Below, in pieces: positions 38,575-45,250 of a stretch of 64,000 nucleotides of DNA; within the stretch, counting starts at the first letter, position 1; each line of letters opens with the position of its first letter. This stretch comes from Blautia glucerasea. Lineage in GTDB: Bacteria > Bacillota > Clostridia > Lachnospirales > Lachnospiraceae. Below the pieces are notes generated by a model, which searched no databases, had not been told where the DNA came from, and saw only the letters and a program-made list of their open reading frames with translations. Position numbers and translations under genes: made by a program. The DNA is taken from the NCBI RefSeq assembly GCF_020537505.1, contig NZ_JAJBMO010000003.1:1-64000 (forward strand), in the 5' to 3' direction.

Positions 38575-38612
38575 AAAACTGCCAAAGCTGTGTGCACAGC
38601 CTTGGCAGTTAA
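38575..38612 (-). terminator. Terminator of the aldo/keto reductase gene
   Basis: On the minus strand AACTGCCAAGGCTGTG pairs with CACAGCTTTGGCAGTT and is followed by T residues. Confidence 0.8.
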
Positions 38613-38631
38613 TGACATGTCTAATTAAGAA

Positions 38632-39456
38632 TCAGAAAATAACATCCTTCAGATCATCCGGCACATGTGATGTGTGGAGATTCTCGTTCAAAGTATCCAT
38701 GATGGCCATGTCTTCGTCTTCAATATTGAAATCAAAAATATTGGCATTGGAGGCAATACGGTCTGGATTGACAGATTTCGGGATTACGGAAATGCCCTTC
38801 TGGATCGCCCAGCGAAGACCAACCTGTGCCGGAGTGTGGGCATATTTGGTGCCAAGGACACACATAACATCATTGTCAAGGTAAGCTCCCCTTGCTAGCG
38901 GAGCATAAGCCTGAACCTGGATCCCCTCGGACTGACAATACTCGATCAGCTCCTTGGGATAGCAGAGCGGATGACATTCAATCTGGTTGACTGCAGGGAC
39001 AATGCCGGAAACCTTCTTAAGCTCTTCCAGATGGTGGATCTGGAAATTACTGACGCCGATGGAAAGCACACGGCCGGTTTCAAGAAGCTTGGCCATCTCC
39101 AGCCAGGTTCCAGTGTAGCAGCCGGGTACCGGCCAGTGAATCAGATAAAGATCCAGATAATCCAGCCTCAGCCTTTCCATACTTCTGTAAAAAGCACCGT
39201 CCACATCTCCAAGCCGCTGGGCATTGTTCCAGATCTTGCTTGTGATAAAAAGCTCCTTGCGGGGAACGCCGCATTTGGCAATGGCCTTGCCGATGCTTTC
39301 TTCGTTCTTATAGGCAGAAGCGGTGTCAATAAGACGGTAGCCGGCATTGACTGCGGCTGTGATGGCTGTTTCTGCTTCGCTATCTGCTGTTTTATATACA
39401 CCAAGCCCTAAAAGGGGCATTTCTCTGTCGGTATTCAGAAATACGGTTTCTTTCAA
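38632..39456 (-). CDS. Aldo/keto reductase
   Basis: A 274-residue NADPH-dependent reductase of the AKR5-like group. The catalytic tetrad is visible: Asp and Tyr in DTASAYKNEE, Lys in ITSKIW and His in LIHWPVPG. IPKSVNPDRI binds the 2'-phosphate of NADPH. I place the start at a TTG (39456) because AAGGAGG stands 6 bp upstream and the protein then begins KETVFLNTDREMPLLGLGVY like its relatives. In-frame ATGs at 39498 and 39546 lack a site. Substrate unknown. Confidence 0.85.
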   Translation of the reverse strand: MKETVFLNTDREMPLLGLGVYKTADSEAETAITAAVNAGYRLIDTASAYKNEESIGKAIAKCGVPRKELFITSKIWNNAQRLGDVDGAFYRSMERLRLDYLDLYLIHWPVPGCYTGTWLEMAKLLETGRVLSIGVSNFQIHHLEELKKVSGIVPAVNQIECHPLCYPKELIEYCQSEGIQVQAYAPLARGAYLDNDVMCVLGTKYAHTPAQVGLRWAIQKGISVIPKSVNPDRIASNANIFDFNIEDEDMAIMDTLNENLHTSHVPDDLKDVIF

Positions 39457-39486
39457 AGATAATTCCTCCTTGCTAAAAGAATAGGC

Positions 39487-39513
39487 GTTACTGTTCATGA
39501 CCTGTCCAGTAAC
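39487..39513. repeat. Short inverted repeat upstream of the reductase
   Basis: GTTACTG and CAGTAAC arms with a 13-nt loop. It shares the GTTACTGTTCA word (reverse of TGAACAGTAAC) with 26718-26744 and 28439-28465. Confidence 0.4.
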
Positions 39514-39691
39514 CAATAAACTTTCATTATTATACCATATAATCACAAAACATTCACCTGTTTTTTACTTAAATGCCAAGTTGTTAATCTATAGACAAAC
39601 TTTAGGAAAAACTGTTAAAATTGTACAGAAATTAAAACATATATTTGTATGGTAAAGCATTGAAATTTGGTAAAATTTTATAATTATTTCC

Positions 39692-39720
39692 TTGCGTATC
39701 AATGAGAAAGGATGTATAAT
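39692..39720 (+). promoter_or_regulatory. Promoter of the acetogenesis operon
   Basis: TTGCGT (39692-39697) and TATAAT (39715-39720) with a 17-bp spacer in an AT-rich intergenic region; the start is expected near 39727. The stretch 39514-39691 to its left is AT-rich with no other signal seen. Confidence 0.7.
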
Positions 39721-39726
39721 AAAGAA

Positions 39727-39875
39727 AAAATTGATAAATTTATGTCATAAGTCTGCACTTTTTCAGGTAGAGGAAAGGAACTGCGCTATGCATGATATGG
39801 AGATAAGCGGAATCTCAAATAAGGGGAACGAATACCCTCATTTCCATACTCACGTCACCCGCGTGAGTCTTTTTC
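39727..39875 (+). promoter_or_regulatory. Structured leader ending in a terminator, acetogenesis operon
   Basis: The leader RNA has a CGCT/AGCG-based stem (39784-39809), an alternative GAGAT/ATCTC hairpin in the same region and an AGGG/CCCT hairpin (about 39821-39839). It ends with ACTCACG-loop-CGTGAGT followed by CTTTTT (39848-39875), an intrinsic terminator about 75 bp before the first gene. This layout is that of a transcription-attenuating leader. I recognise no known riboswitch; the AGGTAGAGG word recalls lysine riboswitches but the rest is missing. Confidence 0.55.
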
Positions 39876-39952
39876 GTGTCTGAAAATAATTCCTGCGGCG
39901 TTATTATGCCATAAAGAATCTGCCTGACCTGCAGGCGGAAAGGAGTAGTTCA

Positions 39953-40348
39953 ATGCATTTAATCAAAGACGAAAACGGTAATCTGATCCAGCATGGCCAT
40001 GAGCATACTCATGAGCACACACATGCTGACGGAGTAAGTCATACACATGCACATACTCATGACGGATCTGAGGGCCATGACCATACACATACTGAGGGAC
40101 AGAACTGTGGTACAGACTGCGGCGGCTGCCAGGGAGGAGACTGCAAGAATGAGACAGTAGCGCTTCTTACCTATATGCTGCAGCACAATGAGCACCACGC
40201 TGCGGAGCTTGACCAGATGGCAGACAATCTTGCCAAGATGGGAATGGATGCTGCTGCGAAGACCATTAAGGAAAGCGTTTCTGATTTCCAGAAAGGCAAC
40301 ATGCGCCTTGGCCTTGCTCTGACTCTTGTAAAAGAGGAAATGAAATAA
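39953..40348 (+). CDS. His- and Cys-rich protein, likely nickel-binding
   Basis: A 131-residue protein with 14 His in its first 46 residues, in HxH patterns (for example HGHEHTHEHTH). These are followed by four Cys in C-x3-C-x2-C-x4-C, then a helical C-terminal half with a HNEHH patch. No signal peptide or membrane segment. AAGGAG precedes the ATG. It lies 12 bp before the CooT-like gene and leads the operon of the nickel enzymes CODH and acetyl-CoA synthase. A role as nickel store or carrier, like CooJ of Rhodospirillum, is therefore likely, though in CooJ the His-rich part is C-terminal and the sequences are not evidently homologous. Zinc binding is the alternative. Confidence 0.7.
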   Translation: MHLIKDENGNLIQHGHEHTHEHTHADGVSHTHAHTHDGSEGHDHTHTEGQNCGTDCGGCQGGDCKNETVALLTYMLQHNEHHAAELDQMADNLAKMGMDAAAKTIKESVSDFQKGNMRLGLALTLVKEEMK

Positions 40349-40360
40349 GGAGGCATTATT

Positions 40361-40543
40361 ATGTGTTTAGCAACTGTATACAAGGACAATGATGATTCTG
40401 TGATCTTCAAGAACGTCAGCCGCATTAATGTAGATGGAAACCAGCTTGTTCTCCGTGACATTATGGGTGACGAGAGAGTGGTAGAGGGAACCATCCTTAT
40501 GGTAGACCTTGCCAACAGCATCGTCAAAGTGAAATGTGATTAA
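40361..40543 (+). CDS. cooT: CooT-like nickel-binding protein
   Basis: A 60-residue protein beginning MCLATVYKDND. The family has a conserved Cys2 that binds Ni(II) in the Rhodospirillum rubrum CooT dimer, and a small beta-barrel fold. Here the rest (VLRDIMGDERVVEGTIL, then VDLANSIVKV) fits that pattern. AAGGAGG precedes the start. Its position between a His-rich protein and the CODH/ACS genes supports a role in nickel insertion. The gene is easily missed because of its size. Confidence 0.8.
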   Translation: MCLATVYKDNDDSVIFKNVSRINVDGNQLVLRDIMGDERVVEGTILMVDLANSIVKVKCD

Positions 40544-40555
40544 ACGTTGATCTTC

Positions 40556-40569
40556 AGGCGCTTACGCCT
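40556..40569 (+). promoter_or_regulatory. Intercistronic hairpin before metF
   Basis: AGGCG-CTTA-CGCCT, no T run, between cooT and metF. Confidence 0.4.
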
Positions 40570-40607
40570 TTAGAATAAAATTACTTAATACGTGGAGGTA
40601 TGTAATT

Positions 40608-41540
40608 ATGAAATTGTCAGAAGCTATGAGAGAAAAAATGCTTCTGTCCTTCGAGCTTTTCCCGCCGAAGACAGAAAAAGGAATGGAGAACCTTCCTGGA
40701 ACAATCGATCATCTGATGAAGTACAAACCAGAGTACATTTCCTGTACATACGGTGCAGGCGGCGGAAACGTTGGTGCTAACAGAGAAGTATGTCAGATGA
40801 TCAAGAAAGCCGGAACAACACCGGTTACTCATTTCACAGTAATCAAGAACACCAAAGAGGGAATCAAAGAGCAGCTGGATCAGTACCTTGCAGAAGGCGT
40901 AGATCATATGCTTGCACTTCGTGGAGATATTCCGCTTGGTGAGACAACAACCTGTGGTGATTTCAACTACGCTACAGACCTTGTTAAATTCGTTCGTGAC
41001 GAGTTTGGTGACAAATTCGAGATCGCAGTTGCTGGATCCCCGGAGGGGCACATTGCATGCCGCAGCCTTGATGCTGATATCGCGGTTCTGAGACAGAAAC
41101 AGGACAACGGCGCTGACTACATCATGACTCAGCTTTGCTGGGATATGGAGCAGTTCAAATACTGGCTGGATGCAATCCGTGAGGCTGGTGTTACAATGCC
41201 TGTAGATGTTGGAGTTATGCCAATCCTTGACATGTCCGCAACAATCAACATGGCACTTTCCCGTAACGGCTGTGTAATGGATCGTGAGCTTTGCAGACTC
41301 ATCTCCAGAAACTGGCTGTTCCCGAACCCATTTGCAGCAAAAGATGCAGACGGCAAGCCATTTGATATGTTCTATGATGACAAGATCAAGAGATTCAAAG
41401 AAGAGGGAATCGAGTACACAATCAAACAGATCGACGAGTACCGTGCTCTCGGCGTAGATGGTATCCATCTGTACGCTCTGAACAAATGGAAAGACGTATC
41501 CGAGATCATCGACAGATCCGGACTTCGTACTTTAATCTAA
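40608..41540 (+). CDS. metF: Methylenetetrahydrofolate reductase
   Basis: Reduces methylene-THF to methyl-THF, the last methyl-branch step before transfer to the corrinoid protein. The 310-residue flavoprotein TIM barrel has FELFPPKTEKG at the start (catalytic Glu), CTYGAGG and the ALRGDIP segment (FAD-binding). No MetV zinc/iron-sulfur partner gene is adjacent, unlike most acetogens, so its electron donor is not evident from the context. Codon use is strongly biased (CGT, GAC, AAC), consistent with high expression. Confidence 0.93.
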   Translation: MKLSEAMREKMLLSFELFPPKTEKGMENLPGTIDHLMKYKPEYISCTYGAGGGNVGANREVCQMIKKAGTTPVTHFTVIKNTKEGIKEQLDQYLAEGVDHMLALRGDIPLGETTTCGDFNYATDLVKFVRDEFGDKFEIAVAGSPEGHIACRSLDADIAVLRQKQDNGADYIMTQLCWDMEQFKYWLDAIREAGVTMPVDVGVMPILDMSATINMALSRNGCVMDRELCRLISRNWLFPNPFAAKDADGKPFDMFYDDKIKRFKEEGIEYTIKQIDEYRALGVDGIHLYALNKWKDVSEIIDRSGLRTLI

Positions 41541-41583
41541 TCTGTTTTTGACTTAAATTTTTCAGGAGGCAATTGATAGTATT

Positions 41584-42354
41584 ATGGCACATGTAATTGC
41601 TGTCGCAGGTAAAGGCGGCGTTGGTAAAACCACATTATGCGGAATGCTGATCCAGTATCTCTGCGAGAAAGGCAAAGGACCGATCCTTGCCGTAGATGCA
41701 GATGCAAACTCAAATCTGAACGAAGTTCTCGGAGTAGAAGTAGAAACTACACTTGGCGATGTCAGGGAAGAGATTGCCCGTGCAGAGCTTGCAAAAGAGA
41801 ACCCGATCCCGGCTGGAATGTCCAAGGCTGATTATGCTGAGAGACGTTTTGAGGATGCCCTTGTAGAAGATGACGATTTCGATCTTCTGGTTATGGGCAG
41901 AACCCAGGGAAAAGGCTGCTACTGTTTCGTAAACGGACTTCTTCAGACACAGCTCGCAAAATACCAGAACAATTATCCCTATATCGTAGTAGATAATGAG
42001 GCTGGTATGGAGCATATCAGCAGAGGCGTACTTCCGTCCATGCAGACAGCGATCCTGGTTAGCGACTGCTCCAGAAGAGGCGTGCAGGCTGTAGGCCGTA
42101 TTGCAGAGCTTATTAAAGAATGTGATATGCACCCGGATAAAGTTGGCCTTATTATCAACCGCGCTCCTGGCGGCAAGCTGAATGACGGAATCAAAGAAGA
42201 AATCGAGAAACAGGGACTGGACTTACTGGGAGTAGTACCGCAGGATGAAACTGTTTACGAGTACGACTGCGAAGGCAGACCGACCGTAGGACTTCCAGAG
42301 GATAATCCGGTGAAGATCGCTCTTCGTGAGATCGTAGATAAGCTTGGTTTATAA
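41584..42354 (+). CDS. cooC: CODH/ACS nickel-insertion ATPase, CooC type (first copy)
   Basis: A 256-residue MinD-like P-loop ATPase. The deviant Walker A is GKGGVGKTT and the switch I region is DADANSNLNEVLG. The metal-binding Cys pair C112-x-C114 (GCYCF) matches the CooC dimer site for nickel or zinc. It drives ATP-dependent nickel insertion into CODH or ACS. The ribosome binding site AGGAGG lies 14 nt from the ATG, longer than usual. Placed directly before cooS. It differs clearly from the second copy at 44459. Confidence 0.9.
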   Translation: MAHVIAVAGKGGVGKTTLCGMLIQYLCEKGKGPILAVDADANSNLNEVLGVEVETTLGDVREEIARAELAKENPIPAGMSKADYAERRFEDALVEDDDFDLLVMGRTQGKGCYCFVNGLLQTQLAKYQNNYPYIVVDNEAGMEHISRGVLPSMQTAILVSDCSRRGVQAVGRIAELIKECDMHPDKVGLIINRAPGGKLNDGIKEEIEKQGLDLLGVVPQDETVYEYDCEGRPTVGLPEDNPVKIALREIVDKLGL

Positions 42355-42411
42355 GTAAGATCCCCCTTGCCTGGTATGCTTATGCGACAAGAGGATAGAA
42401 AAGGCTATATA

Positions 42412-42503
42412 TTTCCGCAGTAGGCGGGTTCGCTGCTGCGGAATTTTCGTCAGAAATTTATCCCATGGGAGGGGATGGGTTCCGATTAACGGAATATATA
42501 TAA
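42412..42503 (+). promoter_or_regulatory. Leader hairpin and palindrome before cooS
   Basis: TTCCGCAG (42413-42420) pairs with CTGCGGAA (42436-42443), followed by TTTT, so it is terminator- or attenuator-like. Further on, TTCCG-ATTAA-CGGAA (42480-42494) is a perfect palindrome overlapping a TATAAA at 42498-42503, like an operator beside a -10 element. Confidence 0.5.
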
Positions 42504-42541
42504 AATTATCGAAAGTAACACATACTTAGAGGAGGTCAATA

Positions 42542-44434
42542 ATGAGTGAATTCAAATTAACTACAGTGGAAGAATTCGAAGCTGCCACAGCCCGTCTTCT
42601 TGAGACTGGTGCAAAGGTAGGCGCTGATTCCTGGCAGATGCGTGTTAAGAATCAGACTCCACACTGTAAATTCGGTGAGCAGGGCGTATGTTGCCGAATC
42701 TGTGCTATGGGTCCGTGCCGTATTACACCTAAGGCACCGAGAGGTATCTGCGGATGCGATGTACATGGTATCGTAGGAAGAAACTTCCTTCGTTTTACAG
42801 CAGGCGGCGCAGCTACACACTCTGATCACGGACGTGAGATCTGTATCACACTTGGACATGCAAAAGAGGGCGGCGATTACCAGGTAAAAGATCCTGAGAA
42901 GCTGATCCGTATTGCAAAAGAGTGGGGTGTTGAGACAGAGGGCAAAGACATCTATGATCTGGCTCATGAAATGTCTGATCTTGCTCAGGAAGAGTACGGA
43001 AAGATCAGAGGAAATTCCAGATGGCTGAAGAGAGCTCCTCAGCATACACAGGATCTGTGGCATGAAGCTGAGATCGAGCCAAGAGCAATCGACCGCGAGG
43101 TTTCCTGTGCACTTCATATGACTCATATGGGTAACACATCCAAACCAGAGGCTCTGATCCGTCAGGCACTTCGTAATGGTCTTTCCGATGGATGGGGCGG
43201 TTCCATGTGCGGAACTGAGTTCTCTGATGTCCTTTTCGGAACTCCGAAGCCAATCGAGACCGAGGCTAACCTTGGTGTTATGAACGCTGAGAACGTAAAC
43301 ATTGTTGTACATGGACATGATCCGAGCCTTTCCGAGATGATCTGTGAGTACGCAGACAGCAAAGAAATGATCGATTATGCAAAATCCATGGGCGCTAAGG
43401 GAATCACTGTTTCTGGTGTATGTTGTACATCTAATGAGGTTGCAATGCGTCGTGGTATTCCGATGGCTGGTAACTTCTTACAGCAGGAGAACGTTGTACT
43501 GACAGGTGCCTGCGAGGCAATCGTAGTTGACGTTCAGTGTATTTTCCCGGCACTTGGACCTCTTTCCAAATGCTTCCATACAAAATTCATCACAACTTCT
43601 CCAATCTGCCAGATGCCAGATTCTGACTTCATCAGATTCAACGCTGACACAGCAGGAGAGAATGCAAAACAGATCGTAAAACTTGCATGTGAGAACTTTA
43701 AGAACAGAAAACCAGAGCTTGTACATATCCCGGATATGAAACAGAAAGCTACTGTTGGTTACTCTGTAGAAGCAATCGTTAAGACACTTGACGGTGTAAC
43801 AAACTCTCAGGTAGATGAGACCGGTACCACCAAACCTCTCCTTGAGTGTATTACATCTGGTGTTATCCGTGGTGCTGTTGCTATGGTTGGATGTAACAAC
43901 CCGAAGGTTAGACCTGACACAGCTCACATTGAACTTATGAAGAAACTGATCGCAAACGATATCGTGATCATCGCTTCCGGATGCTCCGCACAGGCAGCTG
44001 CTCGTGCAGGACTTATGGACAAAGCTGCAAAAGACCTTTGCGGTGCTGGTCTGAAACGTGTTTGCGAGCTTGCAGATATCCCGCCAGTATTACATATGGG
44101 ATCCTGCGTTGATATCAGCCGTATGATGATCCTTGCTTCTGAGCTTGCTAAGGATTCCGGACTGAACATTTCCCAGCTTCCAGTAGTAGGATGTGCTCCT
44201 GAGTGGATGTCTGAGAAAGCGGTTTCCATCGGAAACTACGTAGTAGCAACTGGTATTGATACATTCCTTGGCGTAGATCCATATGTATCCGGATCCACAG
44301 AGGTAGCTGGTCTCCTTACAGAGGGTGTTCGTGACTGGGTAGAGGCTGCTTATACAGTTGAGAAAGATATTGATAAATTAGGCGATCTGATGATCGAGAG
44401 AATCGAAGAGAAACGTGAAGCTCTCGGAATCTAA
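42542..44434 (+). CDS. cooS: Anaerobic carbon monoxide dehydrogenase, catalytic subunit
   Basis: Ni-Fe-S enzyme that reduces CO2 to CO for acetyl-CoA synthase (AcsA of acetogens). The 630-residue length is normal. N-terminal cysteines (CKFGEQGVCCRICAMGPCR and GICGCD) bind clusters B and D. The C-cluster ligands are all present: His in VHGHDP, and Cys in SGVCCTS, VQCIFP, VGCNNP, SGCSAQ and GSCVD. AGGAGG precedes the ATG. Flanked by two CooC ATPases and followed by acsB. Confidence 0.97.
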   Translation: MSEFKLTTVEEFEAATARLLETGAKVGADSWQMRVKNQTPHCKFGEQGVCCRICAMGPCRITPKAPRGICGCDVHGIVGRNFLRFTAGGAATHSDHGREICITLGHAKEGGDYQVKDPEKLIRIAKEWGVETEGKDIYDLAHEMSDLAQEEYGKIRGNSRWLKRAPQHTQDLWHEAEIEPRAIDREVSCALHMTHMGNTSKPEALIRQALRNGLSDGWGGSMCGTEFSDVLFGTPKPIETEANLGVMNAENVNIVVHGHDPSLSEMICEYADSKEMIDYAKSMGAKGITVSGVCCTSNEVAMRRGIPMAGNFLQQENVVLTGACEAIVVDVQCIFPALGPLSKCFHTKFITTSPICQMPDSDFIRFNADTAGENAKQIVKLACENFKNRKPELVHIPDMKQKATVGYSVEAIVKTLDGVTNSQVDETGTTKPLLECITSGVIRGAVAMVGCNNPKVRPDTAHIELMKKLIANDIVIIASGCSAQAAARAGLMDKAAKDLCGAGLKRVCELADIPPVLHMGSCVDISRMMILASELAKDSGLNISQLPVVGCAPEWMSEKAVSIGNYVVATGIDTFLGVDPYVSGSTEVAGLLTEGVRDWVEAAYTVEKDIDKLGDLMIERIEEKREALGI

Positions 44435-44458
44435 TTGCAGGAAAGGCGCGATTAACTT

Positions 44459-45232
44459 ATGAAAATAGCAGTAACCGGTAAAGGCGGAGTAGGAAAGACA
44501 ACTTTTGCGGCAACACTTGCCAGATTATATGCAGATGAAGGGAAAAAGGTCCTTGCAGCTGATGTTGACCCGGACGCAAACCTGGGACTGGCTCTTGGAT
44601 TCGATGAGGAGACTTTGGATTCCATCGTTCCCATTTCCAAGATGCGTAAACTGGTAGAGGAGCGTACCGGAGCCAACAGCCAGAATCAGTTTTATACACT
44701 GAATCCGAAGGTAGACGACATTCCGGACACCTACGGAAAGGTTTGTAATGGGGTAAAGCTGCTTGTCCTTGGAACCGTGGAGACAGGCGGAGGCGGATGT
44801 GTCTGCCCTGAGCATGTCATGTTAAAGAGAATCATCAGCAACCTTGTAGTACACAGGGATGATGTGGTGATCATGGATATGGAAGCCGGTCTGGAGCATC
44901 TGGGCCGGGGTACCACGGAGAGCATGGATGAATTTATTGTGGTGATCGAACCAGGCGCAAGAAGCGTACAGACCTACAAGAATGTAAAGCGTCTTGCAAA
45001 GGATCTTGGCATTACCCAGGTTAAGGTAGTAGCCAACAAAGTCCGGAACGAAGAGGATGAAGAATTTATCCGAAACAAGATCCCGGCGGAAGATCTTCTT
45101 GGAATGATCCACTACAATGTAGAAGTTATGGACGCAGACCGCCAGGGCAAATCACCCTATGATTTCAGTGAGACAGTAACATCTGAGATCAGAAAGATTA
45201 AAGAAAAGATAGACAACGAATCAAGTCTGTAA
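44459..45232 (+). CDS. CODH/ACS nickel-insertion ATPase, CooC/AcsF type (second copy)
   Basis: A 257-residue ATPase with Walker A GKGGVGKTT, DVDPDANLGLALG and the metal-binding C114-x-C116 (GCVCPEH). Its position between cooS and acsB is that of acsF of other acetogens, whose product loads nickel into acetyl-CoA synthase. The divergence from the first copy suggests separate clients, CODH and ACS. Which is which is inference from gene order. Confidence 0.88.
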   Translation: MKIAVTGKGGVGKTTFAATLARLYADEGKKVLAADVDPDANLGLALGFDEETLDSIVPISKMRKLVEERTGANSQNQFYTLNPKVDDIPDTYGKVCNGVKLLVLGTVETGGGGCVCPEHVMLKRIISNLVVHRDDVVIMDMEAGLEHLGRGTTESMDEFIVVIEPGARSVQTYKNVKRLAKDLGITQVKVVANKVRNEEDEEFIRNKIPAEDLLGMIHYNVEVMDADRQGKSPYDFSETVTSEIRKIKEKIDNESSL

Positions 45233-45250
45233 ATAATAGGAGGTACTACA

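Noticed and set aside
39765..39800. Lysine riboswitch
   Set aside because: Only the AGGTAGAGG word matches; the leader is too short and lacks the other conserved loops.
39692..39883. Short ORF of 63 codons in the acetogenesis leader
   Set aside because: It begins at the -35 box of the likely promoter, has no ribosome binding site and runs through the terminator; read as leader RNA instead.
39990..40100. Tandem repeat array in the His-rich gene
   Set aside because: The repetitiveness is explained by His-containing codons in a low-complexity protein segment; units are not exact.
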